This document shows positions 33,670 to 42,325 of a DNA stretch of 64,000 nt, piece after piece. The notes under the pieces were generated by a model. The model ran no database searches, was not told where the DNA came from, and was given only the letters and a program-made list of their open reading frames with translations. Position 1 is the stretch's first letter, and every line of letters starts with the position of its first letter. The stretch comes from Ferruginibacter sp. (GTDB lineage: Bacteria; Bacteroidota; Bacteroidia; Chitinophagales; Chitinophagaceae): contig JAURKC010000019.1 in NCBI GenBank assembly GCA_030831945.1, positions 79,827 to 143,826 of the forward strand, written 5' to 3'. The translations under genes were made by a program, and so were the position numbers.

Positions 33670-34240
33670 TTTTTTTGTAATATGCGTTTTCTTTGATTTC
33701 TTTATTGATTATATCTGGAACTAAATATCTAATTGATTTTCCCGATTTTATCATATCTCTAATTTTTGTAGAAGAAATTTGTACTATAGGCGCGTCGAGT
33801 ATATTGAGTTTTGCTTTTACTTCATTTTTTATAGGAAACCCTTTTCTCTCATATAAATAAAAGTCAAATTCTTTTATAATTAAATGGTGGTTTTTCCATT
33901 TCGTGATATTTTTAAAACTATCACTTCCCATGATAATTGAAAATTGGTGCTGTGGGAATTTTTCTTTTAAATAGGTTAACGTATCAATCGTGAAAGAAGG
34001 TCTAGGTAGTTTAAATTCTATTGAAGACGCTTTAATCTTAGTTTCTTCCTCCAAAGCTGATTGTACTAAATGAAGTCGATCGTATTCATTTAATAAGGTT
34101 GTAGAATTTTTATGAGGGTTTTGTGGAGTTACAACCATCCAAACCTGTTTTATATCCGTGTAATTAATTACATGGTTAGCAATAATAAGATGACCGTTGT
34201 GAACAGGATTAAAAGAACCGAAATATAACCCAATATTCAT
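33629..34240 (-). CDS. nadD: Nicotinate-nucleotide adenylyltransferase
   Basis: A 203-residue nucleotidyltransferase that turns nicotinate mononucleotide into deaminoNAD. The N-terminal ATP motif is GLYFGSFNPVHNGHL (4-18), substrate segment VVTPQNPHKN, GSDSF, and the C-terminal ISSTKIRDMIKSGKSIRYLVP, which fits the IS-T-IR motif. Full length. It overlaps the 3' end of the opposing chrA by 41 bases. feoA lies 15 bases upstream on the same strand, so feoA and nadD probably share a transcript. nadA is close by, so NAD synthesis genes cluster here. Confidence 0.93.
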   Translation of the reverse strand: MNIGLYFGSFNPVHNGHLIIANHVINYTDIKQVWMVVTPQNPHKNSTTLLNEYDRLHLVQSALEEETKIKASSIEFKLPRPSFTIDTLTYLKEKFPQHQFSIIMGSDSFKNITKWKNHHLIIKEFDFYLYERKGFPIKNEVKAKLNILDAPIVQISSTKIRDMIKSGKSIRYLVPDIINKEIKENAYYKKTKTINQEKEKKQL

Positions 34241-34255
34241 ATAACTAATTGATTA

Positions 34256-34504
34256 TTAACTGTTTATATTAACTTTATCTACTTCTTCCACCCATATATT
34301 TTCTGCTTCGTTTAGCCTTAGGCTTAAATGATATCCTGCAACAAATATTGAAATTGGGTCTCCCATTGGTGCAATTTGATCGACTATAATAATTTCACCT
34401 GGCACACAGCCCATTTCCATTAACTTTAAATAGATTTCGTCTTTATCAAAGTGTTTAATTAATACCTTTCTTCCTACTTCTATTTCTGAAAGTCTTCTCT
34501 CCAT
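34256..34504 (-). CDS. feoA: Stand-alone FeoA domain protein
   Basis: An 82-residue SH3-like FeoA protein (ERRLSEIEVGRKVLIKHF, LKLMEMGCVPGEIIIVDQIAPMGDPISI, HLSLRLNEAENIWV), matching FeoA, the small cytoplasmic component of ferrous iron uptake that interacts with FeoB. FeoB is absent from the neighbourhood: the gene sits upstream of nadD with only 15 bases between. A TAnnTTTG promoter lies 20 bases upstream. FeoA-like domains can also appear in metal regulators, but there is no other domain here. Confidence 0.85.
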   Translation of the reverse strand: MERRLSEIEVGRKVLIKHFDKDEIYLKLMEMGCVPGEIIIVDQIAPMGDPISIFVAGYHLSLRLNEAENIWVEEVDKVNINS

Positions 34505-34523
34505 CTTTGTTTTCTAATTTTTA

Positions 34524-34531
34524 CAAAGGTA
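34524..34531 (-). promoter_or_regulatory. -7 promoter element for feoA-nadD
   Basis: TACCTTTG on the minus strand, 19 bases upstream of the feoA ATG. Confidence 0.5.
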
Positions 34532-34605
34532 TCATTCAGAATTGTTTGATAATTTCGAATTTCGGTATTTATATATAATATCATCAATTTTATACATAAT
34601 AGTAA

Positions 34606-35037
34606 ATGAAAATAAAGCCTGCCATAAAATTCTATTTTAAAGAAACAGCCATATCAATAGGGAATCGTTCAAACTTTAAAAAAAGGATAATGAATGTTTT
34701 TTTAAAGGAGAAAAAGCACTGCTCTGCCGTTAACTTTATTTTTTGTACTGATAAATTTTTGCACTCAATCAATAAAGAGTTTTTAGGTCACGACGACTAT
34801 ACAGACATTATCACCTTTTCTATGAACGAAACGAATGACCCCATCTCTGGAGAAATTTATATAAGCGTTGAAAGGGTTTCCGAAAACGCATCCAAACACG
34901 GTACTACAATTAAAAATGAATTACAAAGGGTAATTTTTCATGGTGTGCTACATCTTTGCGGCTATAAAGACAAAACAAAGGCCGATAAAACATTGATGAC
35001 CTCCAAAGAAAATATTTACTTAGGACTAGAGTCGTAG
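34606..35037 (+). CDS. ybeY: Endoribonuclease YbeY (16S rRNA maturation)
   Basis: A 143-residue metallo-endoribonuclease acting in 16S rRNA 3'-end maturation and ribosome quality control. The order is typical: SINKEFLGHDDYTDIITFSMNE, then GEIYISVERV, then the metal motif. The usual motif HGxLHLxGYDH is here HGVLHLCGYKD, so the first two His ligands are present but the third position is Asp. This may be a lineage variant. The gene ends 25 bases before the first parS-like site, and mnmG follows. Confidence 0.9.
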   Translation: MKIKPAIKFYFKETAISIGNRSNFKKRIMNVFLKEKKHCSAVNFIFCTDKFLHSINKEFLGHDDYTDIITFSMNETNDPISGEIYISVERVSENASKHGTTIKNELQRVIFHGVLHLCGYKDKTKADKTLMTSKENIYLGLES

Positions 35038-35062
35038 CCCCCAAAACACTTAGCCATCCAAT

Positions 35063-35078
35063 TGTTCCACGTGAAACA
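35063..35078. other. parS-like centromere site 1
   Basis: TGTTCCACGTGAAACA fits the 16-bp ParB-binding consensus TGTTNCACGTGAAACA, with one change from the perfect palindrome TGTTTCACGTGAAACA. It lies between ybeY and mnmG, 54 bases from a second copy. Confidence 0.72.
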
Positions 35079-35116
35079 ACCCTGTGTTGCCTCAACAAAC
35101 CCTCGTCTTCCAAACT

Positions 35117-35132
35117 TGTTCCACGTGGAACG
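35117..35132. other. parS-like centromere site 2
   Basis: TGTTCCACGTGGAACG contains the perfect 14-bp palindrome GTTCCACGTGGAAC, a symmetric variant of the parS core. parS sites usually cluster near the replication origin. Confidence 0.65.
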
Positions 35133-35218
35133 CAGCGGTAAAGCCCCAAACCCAACATATTTATATTAATTACTATAATCAAGCTGGTGTTGGATTTTTA
35201 TAATAAAAGTCAAAGGGG

Positions 35219-35226
35219 TATCTTTG
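35219..35226 (+). promoter_or_regulatory. -7 promoter element for mnmG
   Basis: TATCTTTG matches TAnnTTTG and ends seven bases before the mnmG ATG, which implies a leader of only a few bases. Confidence 0.5.
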
Positions 35227-35233
35227 CAACCAA

Positions 35234-37102
35234 ATGTTTAAAGAATACGATATAATTGTTGTAGGTGCAGGTCACGCAGGATGTGAGGCCGCGGCCGCCG
35301 CTGCTAATATGGGGAGCAAGGTGCTATTGATAACCATGAATATGCAAACGATAGCCCAAATGAGTTGTAATCCGGCTATGGGAGGTATCGCAAAGGGACA
35401 AATAGTTAGAGAAATAGATGCAATGGGCGGCTATAGCGGAATTGTTACCGACAAGAGTTTGATCCAGTTTAGGATGTTAAACAGATCCAAGGGTCCTGCA
35501 ATGTGGAGTCCAAGGGCCCAAAGCGACAGAATGTTGTTTGCGGCAACCTGGAGAGAGATGTTAGAAAACACCCCGAATGTTGATTTTTATCAAGACATGG
35601 TGGTTGAACTGTTGATTAAGGGAGATAAGGCGGTGGGTGTAAAGACAGGTTTAGGAAATGAAATAAAGGCAAAGTCGGTGGTTTTGACGAATGGTACTTT
35701 TTTAAATGGTATTATTCATATTGGAGAGAGGCAGTTGGGTGGGGGCAGGATGGCGGAAAAGGCGGCAACGGGTATTACCGAGCAGCTGGTTTCCCTGGGT
35801 TTTGAAAGTGATCGTTTAAAAACAGGCACCCCAGCAAGGATAGATGGTAGAAGCTTAGATTATTCCAAAATGGAAGAGCAGCGTGGAGATGAAGAAATTA
35901 TAGGGTTTAGCTATTTAGATATCCCTAAAATTTCTCCAAAACAACAAAGAAGCTGTTGGATTACGTATACGAATAGCGCTGTACATGAGATTTTAAAAAC
36001 TGGCTTTGAAAAAAGTCCTATGTTTCAGGGTCGAATTCAGGGGACAGGCCCAAGATATTGCCCAAGTATAGAAGATAAAATTAATCGATTTGCAGAAAGG
36101 GATCGCCATCAATTGTTTGTAGAACCAGAGGGTTTCAATACAGTTGAAATTTATGTAAATGGATTTTCTTCCTCTTTGCCAGAAGATGTTCAACACAAAG
36201 CGTTAAAACAAGTGGCGGGCTTTGAAAACTGTAAAATGTTTAGGCCCGGCTATGCTATTGAATATGATTTTTTTCCGCCGACCCAGCTTAGGTTTAGCTT
36301 GGAAACAAAGCTGCTACAAAACCTATTTTTTGCTGGTCAAATAAATGGAACCACCGGCTATGAAGAGGCGGCTTGTCAGGGCTTGATGGCAGGAATTAAT
36401 GCTCACCAAAAGGCAAACAGCTTAGAACCCGTGGTTTTGAAAAGAAGCGAAGCTTATATTGGCGTATTAATAGACGACCTAATAAACAAAGGAACAGACG
36501 AGCCTTACCGTATGTTTACTAGTCGTGCAGAATTCAGAACCCTATTGCGCCAGGACAATGCAGATACTCGCTTAACAGAAATTAGTTATCGATTAGGTTT
36601 AGCTTCCCAAGAAAGGATGGATAAGGTAAGAGCTAAATCAGATTCCTTTATTTTAGCTAAAGAGGTGTTGGGTAAAATTTCATTAGACCCCGAAGAGATT
36701 AACCCTTTGTTGGAAACAATGAATTCCGCCGTGATTTCAATGAAACAAAAGGCGGTGCAAATATTGTTAAGACCCAATATTGCCCTTGCGGATATGGTGT
36801 CTGCCGTCCCCGCCTTACAAGAAGCGCTAAAAGAATTTGATCGGGAAACCCTAGAGCAGGTAGAGATTTTGGCTAAGTATGAAACTTATATAGATAAAGA
36901 AAGAGAGTTGGTTTCAAAAATGAGTCAACTAGAAGACCTTTTAATTCCTGAGAAATTTAATTACGACAAGCTGGTTTCGTTAAGCAATGAGGCTAGACAA
37001 AAATTTACCAAAATTAGACCTCGTACACTTGGCCAAGCCTCCCGTATCTCTGGAGTAAACCCGAGCGACGTACAGATCTTAATGGTTTTTATGGGGAGAT
37101 AA
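35234..37102 (+). CDS. mnmG: tRNA uridine-5-carboxymethylaminomethyl modification enzyme MnmG (GidA)
   Basis: A 622-residue FAD enzyme that with MnmE forms the cmnm5 group at U34 of tRNAs reading A/G-ending codons. Visible: the dinucleotide-binding start IIVVGAGHAGCEAAAAAANMG, SCNPAMGGIAKGQIVREIDAMGG, TGTFLNGIIHIGE, RLKTGTPARIDGRS, GPRYCPSIEDKI, and the C-terminal helical domain ending QASRISGVNPSDVQILMVFM. Full length. In many bacteria gidA lies near oriC; the parS-like pair directly upstream agrees with that. mnmE is not in the window. Confidence 0.96.
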   Translation: MFKEYDIIVVGAGHAGCEAAAAAANMGSKVLLITMNMQTIAQMSCNPAMGGIAKGQIVREIDAMGGYSGIVTDKSLIQFRMLNRSKGPAMWSPRAQSDRMLFAATWREMLENTPNVDFYQDMVVELLIKGDKAVGVKTGLGNEIKAKSVVLTNGTFLNGIIHIGERQLGGGRMAEKAATGITEQLVSLGFESDRLKTGTPARIDGRSLDYSKMEEQRGDEEIIGFSYLDIPKISPKQQRSCWITYTNSAVHEILKTGFEKSPMFQGRIQGTGPRYCPSIEDKINRFAERDRHQLFVEPEGFNTVEIYVNGFSSSLPEDVQHKALKQVAGFENCKMFRPGYAIEYDFFPPTQLRFSLETKLLQNLFFAGQINGTTGYEEAACQGLMAGINAHQKANSLEPVVLKRSEAYIGVLIDDLINKGTDEPYRMFTSRAEFRTLLRQDNADTRLTEISYRLGLASQERMDKVRAKSDSFILAKEVLGKISLDPEEINPLLETMNSAVISMKQKAVQILLRPNIALADMVSAVPALQEALKEFDRETLEQVEILAKYETYIDKERELVSKMSQLEDLLIPEKFNYDKLVSLSNEARQKFTKIRPRTLGQASRISGVNPSDVQILMVFMGR

Positions 37103-37109
37103 CTCTTCC

Positions 37110-37145
37110 ACACAACACAATTTATTGATTATCAACAAGTTGTGT
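37110..37145. repeat. Small inverted repeat with a DnaA-box-like core downstream of mnmG
   Basis: ACACAAC at 37110-37116 pairs with GTTGTGT at 37139-37145 around a 22-base AT-rich loop that contains TTATCAACA (37129-37137), the same one-mismatch DnaA-box variant found twice in the candidate origin. It has no T-run, so a terminator is less likely. Confidence 0.4.
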
Positions 37146-37180
37146 CTAAAAGACATTAAATAAAGTATTTATAAAGCCCT

Positions 37181-37696
37181 ATGTTAATCAATTTTTCTTC
37201 TCTAAGTTCCAAGGAGTCGGTGTTTACAACTGTTGCAGCTTATCTCCAAGAGCAGGGCTTGCGTGTAGATAAAAAAGATGAGTCTCGGCCCTGGGGAGGT
37301 TTTTTTGTGATTGACGAGGCCGATGCCGAAAAGTTTATCCGCCTTTATTTTTCTCATCTCACCATAGAAGATTTAACCATATCGGGTAAGCTAAGCCCTA
37401 AAATATTGGTGGTGGCTCCAGAAAAAAGGTTAAGCTGGCAGTATCATTTTAGAAGGGCAGAAATCTGGAAATTAATTGGGGGCGTGGCAAGCGTGGTTAC
37501 AAGCAATACAGACGAAGAAAAAGATCTTGCCGAACTTAAAATAGGAGACATTATTCAACTAAAGCAAGGAGAGCGCCACCGTTTAATTGGTCTTTCGGGT
37601 TGGGGAATTATTGCAGAAATTTGGAGACATACCGATCCTTCTAATCCGAGCGACGAGTCGGATATTGTAAGGCTGCAGGATGATTTTGGACGATAA
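37181..37696 (+). CDS. Cupin-fold protein similar to type II phosphomannose isomerase domains
   Basis: A 171-residue single-domain protein. The ESRPWGGFFVIDEADAEKF opening resembles the RPWG strand of the type II mannose-6-phosphate isomerase cupin (C-terminal domain of ManC-like proteins), and the fold continues LSPKILVVAPEKRLSWQYHFRRAEIW and LKIGDIIQLKQGERHRLIGL, which give the cupin His/Glu metal-binding positions. It should bind a metal and a sugar phosphate or act as an isomerase; no guanylyltransferase domain is attached. Activity is inferred from fold resemblance. Confidence 0.68.
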   Translation: MLINFSSLSSKESVFTTVAAYLQEQGLRVDKKDESRPWGGFFVIDEADAEKFIRLYFSHLTIEDLTISGKLSPKILVVAPEKRLSWQYHFRRAEIWKLIGGVASVVTSNTDEEKDLAELKIGDIIQLKQGERHRLIGLSGWGIIAEIWRHTDPSNPSDESDIVRLQDDFGR

Positions 37697-37811
37697 TTTA
37701 TACGTGTATCATTACAAGAAATTATCATCATTAAGCGGTTAAAAATTCTAAAAAAACTTATTAATTGATTTTATAAGAAACATTTGTAGTAAATTTATTT
37801 TTAAAAAAAGT

Positions 37812-38330
37812 ATGAAAAAATTTATTTCGTTTTTAGTTATTGCTGCCATTTCATTTTCAGCAACGACCACTTTTGCTCAAGATAAAAGCAAACGCCCAAG
37901 TCCACCGGCTTCTGTAACAGCCACTACACAATCGGGCGTTACGATTAGTATTAATTATAGCCAACCTTCTGTAAAAGGAAGAACGATTGGTAAAGACATT
38001 GCTCCTTTTGGAGAGTTATGGCGCACAGGAGCTAACGAAGCAACTGTATTGGAAATAAACAAAGAAGCTACTATTGGCGGAAAAAAAATTAAAGCAGGAA
38101 AATATGGATTGTATACTATTCCTGGTGAAAAAGAGTGGACAGTAGTTTTAAATAATAAATCAAATTTGTGGGGAACAGATAGTTATAGTCAAGCGGACGA
38201 TGCAGTACGTTTTGTAACTCCTTCAGGAAAATCAAAAGCGTTTACAGAAAAAATGACCTTTTTGATAAGCGCTGCAGGAAACGTTTCATTAAGCTGGGGT
38301 AATGTAGCGATCGATTTTACCGTTAAATAA
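37812..38330 (+). CDS. DUF2911 family exported protein
   Basis: A 172-residue protein with a signal peptide (KKFISFLVIAAISFSATTTFAQ) followed by one DUF2911 domain: SGVTISINYSQPSVKGRTIG, PFGELWRTGANEATVLEINK, KIKAGKYGLYTIPGEKEWTVVLNN and a final all-beta segment. This is common in Bacteroidota, predicted periplasmic, function unknown. It is followed by a very strong terminator, so it is transcribed alone or as the last gene. Confidence 0.85.
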   Translation: MKKFISFLVIAAISFSATTTFAQDKSKRPSPPASVTATTQSGVTISINYSQPSVKGRTIGKDIAPFGELWRTGANEATVLEINKEATIGGKKIKAGKYGLYTIPGEKEWTVVLNNKSNLWGTDSYSQADDAVRFVTPSGKSKAFTEKMTFLISAAGNVSLSWGNVAIDFTVK

Positions 38331-38345
38331 AGAAGAAAAAAATAT

Positions 38346-38385
38346 AAAAAAGCCCCCGATAAAATATTTTATCGGGGGCTTTTTT
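38346..38385. terminator. Strong bidirectional terminator after the DUF2911 gene
   Basis: A near-perfect 20-bp inverted repeat: AAAAAAGCCCCCGATAAAAT followed directly by its reverse complement. Flanking A and T runs allow use in both directions, also by the convergent acylase gene. Confidence 0.9.
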
Positions 38386-38445
38386 TATCAACCTGGGAAT
38401 AAAAAGCGATTTAATTATTTATAAAGGACACCAACAGAATTCTAT

Positions 38446-40497
38446 TTATTTAATTAACATTGGATGATAAACCCTTTCCGCATTTTTTAATACTTCATTT
38501 TTATCCAGCGTCATGTGTTTGGTTTGTTGGTTTTGAAATAGTAGCATCTGGTCTTTATAGTGAGCTGAGCCAGGTTGCTGCGAAGCACCAAAAGTATTGA
38601 TGGACTCAATAATGGGAAGTCCAGTTTTTGGATATCTTACCAAACAAATATAGGCATCACCGGTAGTGATATTGCGGGTTCCATTTAAATAGGGTTTGCT
38701 GTAAGCCGCTGCAAGAACATCTGGTAATCCATCTGTTGGTCTTGCATCGTCTCCACGAACCAGCTTTTGAATATCCCCCAAGGTAAGGTCGACTTTACCA
38801 AAATTATTAATCATGTAGTCATTAATATATTGATAGGTTTCAACACTTTCCATTTTGGTGATTTGTCTAGATGGACCATTGTTAACTCGTTTTGCGATGT
38901 ATTCATAGGCCAATAGAAATACAGCAGCGCCTTTGCTATTAACAACTGCTTTGTGATCCCAGTTTTGTAGCGTTGTAATTACTTCTTTTAACGCTGGATA
39001 ATCGCCCGCGTTTAAACTAAGAAGACTATCAAGCCCATAAGGAAATTCGAAATTTGCAGGATATTGTCGATCAAATTTTATTTTTTTAAAATACTCATAA
39101 TCTATTTTGTCTATACCGTTTAAGAGTTCGTTTACCCTTTTGCTTCTATTATTATTATAAGTTTCAAATCCATCTTTCAAATCATATTTAGTTGGTGTCA
39201 AATTAGATTTCCCTTCTGTTGCTAAAAACGGCGAGTGGTTGGTGTTAAATAAATAGCCAGCAGCAGGATTAGTATATTGCGGCAAAGATTCAATTGGTTT
39301 AAATTTTGTCCATAATGTAGCAGAGCTATTTCCAGGAATTGTACCCTTCCAATTATAGGAAGGATCAGGATTACGAATTGGAAGTTTTGCGTTGCTTATA
39401 TAAAAGATAGTGTCAAACCGGTCAGCATATACAATATTAAACATGGGCAAACTTGTCATGCTTAAAGCTTTGTAGAAAGCGGTGTAATTTTGTGCTTTAT
39501 TCATACGATACCATTCTTCTAAAGCCCTACAATCCATGTTGGCAGGAAGGCGCATAGAGAATACTCCATTTTTGGTTTTTAATGTTGCCCCATATTTACT
39601 CCAGTAAACTTTTTTACTAATCCTAAAAGGAATGCCCTTAATTTTTAATTTTGCTCTTCTAACTTCTAGATTAAGCCATTCTCCATCAAATTTATATTGG
39701 TTATTATTTTTAGGATTCGACTCTAATTGAAATATGTCAATGATGTCGGGGCTATTAACAGTGTGTGCCCACCCAAGATTTTCATTGGTTCCATGAAATA
39801 TAAGACAGGCTCCAGGAAAAAGGCCGCCCAACATATTCCAACCCTCTTCGCTTTGTAAATGAGCTTCGTAAAAGGCAACAGGCCCTTCAACGGGTTGGTG
39901 GGCATTAATTGCAAGAAAGGCTTCGCCTGTATTTGTTTTGGAAGGGTGAAAAGCAAATGCGTTGGATCCTTCTGATGAAAAGCCTGGAATCGTTTCCACC
40001 TTTCCTCCTAATATTTTAGGGAGTGTTTTTTCTACACCACAAAATATGCTAAGTGAAAAAATACTAGCAGTTAGATATTCTCTGTCATTAACAGGAAAGG
40101 CGTTTTTATATTTAATTTCTTTGGGATGGGCTTTAGCATAAGCGTTTATTCCCTGTACATATCCGTTTACTAATTTAATAAAATCAGGACTTAATAAACT
40201 CCATTGGTCTTCTACCAGTTGCCTGCAGCGCAAGAGATTAACAACATAGTCTGCTTGTGCACCTTTTTTGCCTAGAGCTGACGCCAACTTCGCCTTGCCC
40301 GATAAGATCATTAATTGAAGGGTTGGAAAATCATCTTCTGCGTGGGCCCAGGCAAGGCCATAGGCAACCTCTTGATCCGTTGGTGCAAAAATATGCGGAA
40401 CACCAAAGCTGTCGCGCGCGATACGAATGTTTTGAGGATTAACTTGAGCGTTGGCGAAACTGGTGCTTAATAATAATAGGAATATAAAATTTTTCAT
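38446..40497 (-). CDS. Penicillin-acylase family Ntn-hydrolase (exported)
   Basis: About 683 residues. I start at 40497, where KNFIFLLLLSTSFANAQ is a proper signal peptide; the longer frame to 40575 adds 26 unrelated residues. The alpha-chain begins with NIRIARDSFGVPHIFA and GLAWAHAEDDFPTLQLM, the standard family start. The processing site is in SEGSNAFAF, where the Ser (residue 178 from this start) becomes the N-terminal nucleophile of the beta-chain, and NENLGWAHTVNSPDI follows as usual. Homologues hydrolyse beta-lactam side chains, acyl-homoserine lactones or other amides; the substrate here is unknown. Periplasmic. Confidence 0.87.
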   Translation of the reverse strand: MKNFIFLLLLSTSFANAQVNPQNIRIARDSFGVPHIFAPTDQEVAYGLAWAHAEDDFPTLQLMILSGKAKLASALGKKGAQADYVVNLLRCRQLVEDQWSLLSPDFIKLVNGYVQGINAYAKAHPKEIKYKNAFPVNDREYLTASIFSLSIFCGVEKTLPKILGGKVETIPGFSSEGSNAFAFHPSKTNTGEAFLAINAHQPVEGPVAFYEAHLQSEEGWNMLGGLFPGACLIFHGTNENLGWAHTVNSPDIIDIFQLESNPKNNNQYKFDGEWLNLEVRRAKLKIKGIPFRISKKVYWSKYGATLKTKNGVFSMRLPANMDCRALEEWYRMNKAQNYTAFYKALSMTSLPMFNIVYADRFDTIFYISNAKLPIRNPDPSYNWKGTIPGNSSATLWTKFKPIESLPQYTNPAAGYLFNTNHSPFLATEGKSNLTPTKYDLKDGFETYNNNRSKRVNELLNGIDKIDYEYFKKIKFDRQYPANFEFPYGLDSLLSLNAGDYPALKEVITTLQNWDHKAVVNSKGAAVFLLAYEYIAKRVNNGPSRQITKMESVETYQYINDYMINNFGKVDLTLGDIQKLVRGDDARPTDGLPDVLAAAYSKPYLNGTRNITTGDAYICLVRYPKTGLPIIESINTFGASQQPGSAHYKDQMLLFQNQQTKHMTLDKNEVLKNAERVYHPMLIK

Positions 40498-40679
40498 GCT
40501 GAAAAATAAAATAAAACTTTCATCTAGCCTAAAAAACATAGAATGACAAACTGAATGGTAATCGGTTATTTTCAAAAATTATTTTAAGAACCGTTAAATC
40601 GATTTTCAAATTTCTATGATTAATTACAAAATAACCATTCAATACAACTAGCTTTACCAAGCTCAAAACGAAAAGCGTA

Positions 40680-41222
40680 ATGGAAGATAAAGAACGGGTG
40701 GTTAGTCAAACAAAAAAATGGATTAACGAAGTGATTATTGGTTGTAATTTTTGTCCATTTGCTGCGAAGGTGGTAAAACAACAATCAATATATTATCAAG
40801 TAGAAAATAGCACCGCTTCAAATATTTGTTTAGATGCTTTTTTACAAGAAATGATTCGGTTAGATGAAGACGCATCTATTGAAACTAGTTTTTTAATTTT
40901 TCCGAATTCTTTCGCAGACTTTGACGACTATCTTGATTTGGTAAATCTTGCGGAAAAATTACTTTTTGATAAGGGCTACGAAGGTGTTTATCAGGTAGCC
41001 AGCTTTCACCCGCTTTATCAGTTTGAAGGAGCTCAGCTAGACGATGCGGCAAACTATACCAACAGGTCGGCCTATCCTATGTTACACCTGTTGCGCGAAA
41101 TAAGCATTGACAAAGCGTTGGAAAATTTCAAATCACCAGAAAACATTCCAGATAGCAATATTAATTTTGCAAGAGAAAAGGGATTGGTTTACATGAAACT
41201 TTTAAGAGACAGCTGTTTATAA
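40680..41222 (+). CDS. DUF1415 family protein
   Basis: A 180-residue protein of the DUF1415 family, recognised by the opening QTKKWINEVIIGCNFCPFA, where CNFC is the conserved cysteine pair, and by YQVASFHPLYQFEGAQLDDAANYTNRSAYPMLHLLRE, the family core. Cytoplasmic, with no known function; the CxxC pair could bind metal or be redox active. Single gene; its 3' end faces the oxygenase gene with 22 bases between the stops. Confidence 0.85.
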   Translation: MEDKERVVSQTKKWINEVIIGCNFCPFAAKVVKQQSIYYQVENSTASNICLDAFLQEMIRLDEDASIETSFLIFPNSFADFDDYLDLVNLAEKLLFDKGYEGVYQVASFHPLYQFEGAQLDDAANYTNRSAYPMLHLLREISIDKALENFKSPENIPDSNINFAREKGLVYMKLLRDSCL

Positions 41223-41244
41223 AACAAGAAAAATTTTTTAGATT

Positions 41245-41838
41245 TCAACTTCGTTTTAGCCACCCAGTAATACTCATTCTACTTCGATTAGACACCATCA
41301 CCTCGTGAATCATTTCATCACTTTTAAAAAACACAGCCGTTTGTGCATTAGGTGAAACATGCTGTACACCCTCTTCTTGATAAAGTTTTAATTTTCCTCC
41401 GTTTTCTTCCAACCAGTTTTCATTTAAATAATTGATTAGAGAATATTTTCTGTCGGAATCATTTTTAAATTGGTCTTTATGTTTTTTATAAGAACTGCCT
41501 TTTTCATATAGGGCATAATGAAACTCGTAACCATTAATTCCAGTATAGCAAGTTCTATTAAGGTGTTCAATAAACCCATCTACTCGATGTAAAAACTCTT
41601 GTTCAAAAATATTGTCGTGAGCTTTGTCCATCCAATAAATTTTATCGCCTCTCATTTTTTGTTGCTCATCTTTGATTGACTCGTTGCCAATTCCTGCAGC
41701 AACTAGTAGGCCGTCGTTTTCTAATTGATGAATATTATTTTGAAGGCCTTTGGATAGGGCGTCTGATAAAAACTTGTTATCTATTCCCACCTTGTTTTCA
41801 AGGTAGCCATCGATAAGCAAATCAAATTCGTGGTACAT
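41245..41838 (-). CDS. 2-oxoglutarate/Fe(II)-dependent oxygenase (prolyl-4-hydroxylase-like)
   Basis: A 197-residue protein (start 41838, MYHEFDLLIDGYLE) with the double-stranded beta-helix facial triad: His120 and Asp122 (HKDQF) and His178 (MIHEVM), and Arg187 (RSRMSITGW) for 2-oxoglutarate. HYALYEKGSSYKKHKD and YSLINYLNENW are typical for the 2OG-FeII_Oxy (SM-20/EGL-9-like) group. The extra 45 residues from the upstream start at 41973 would run into the promoter region of the divergent gene and look non-conserved. The substrate may be a protein prolyl residue, but this is not shown. Confidence 0.85.
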   Translation of the reverse strand: MYHEFDLLIDGYLENKVGIDNKFLSDALSKGLQNNIHQLENDGLLVAAGIGNESIKDEQQKMRGDKIYWMDKAHDNIFEQEFLHRVDGFIEHLNRTCYTGINGYEFHYALYEKGSSYKKHKDQFKNDSDRKYSLINYLNENWLEENGGKLKLYQEEGVQHVSPNAQTAVFFKSDEMIHEVMVSNRSRMSITGWLKRS

Positions 41839-41944
41839 TTTTAAGTTTAAGTCTGGTAAGATAGTTCTTTTACTTGCGAACAGCTTGCAATCATTTATTG
41901 TCAGTACTAAAAAGCGTTTTATCTTTATCCCACATAAATGATCA

Positions 41945-42322
41945 ATGAAAGAGTTTAAAAAATATTTTATCATACCGGCTTCTCCCGAAGAGGTATACTT
42001 GGCATTAACGCTTCCTGCTACGCTTCAGTTGTGGACAGGCGAGGTGGCAGAGATGAGTACCGAACCTGGAACCGAGTTTTCGTTATGGGAAGGAAGTATT
42101 GTAGGAAAAAACCTTGAGTTTGTTCCAGGAAAAAAAATAGTGCAACAGTGGTATTTTGGGGACCAAGAAGAGGAGTCAATCGTAACGATTAAGTTGCACG
42201 TTCATAAACAGGGCACTTCAGCAGAATTACTGCACACTAACATTCCAGAGGAGGCTTATGAAGAGATGGTAGAAGGCTGGAATGAAAATTACTTTGGCAT
42301 GCTTATTCAGTTTTACATATAA
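41945..42322 (+). CDS. START/SRPBCC-family (AHSA1-like) protein
   Basis: A 125-residue single-domain protein of the SRPBCC/AHSA1 fold: FKKYFIIPASPEEVYLALTLPATLQLWTG, FSLWEGSIVGKNLEFVPGKKIVQQW and the final long helix AYEEMVEGWNENYFGMLIQF are the usual landmarks. These proteins bind hydrophobic ligands or Hsp90-type chaperones in a helix-grip cavity; the function here is unknown. Divergent from the oxygenase gene; a repeat-rich spacer follows. Confidence 0.83.
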   Translation: MKEFKKYFIIPASPEEVYLALTLPATLQLWTGEVAEMSTEPGTEFSLWEGSIVGKNLEFVPGKKIVQQWYFGDQEEESIVTIKLHVHKQGTSAELLHTNIPEEAYEEMVEGWNENYFGMLIQFYI

Positions 42323-42325
42323 ATA

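Noticed and set aside
41839..41973. N-terminal extension of the 2OG oxygenase
   Set aside because: It would overlap the start of the divergent SRPBCC gene and is not like the family start; the ATG at 41838 is preferred.
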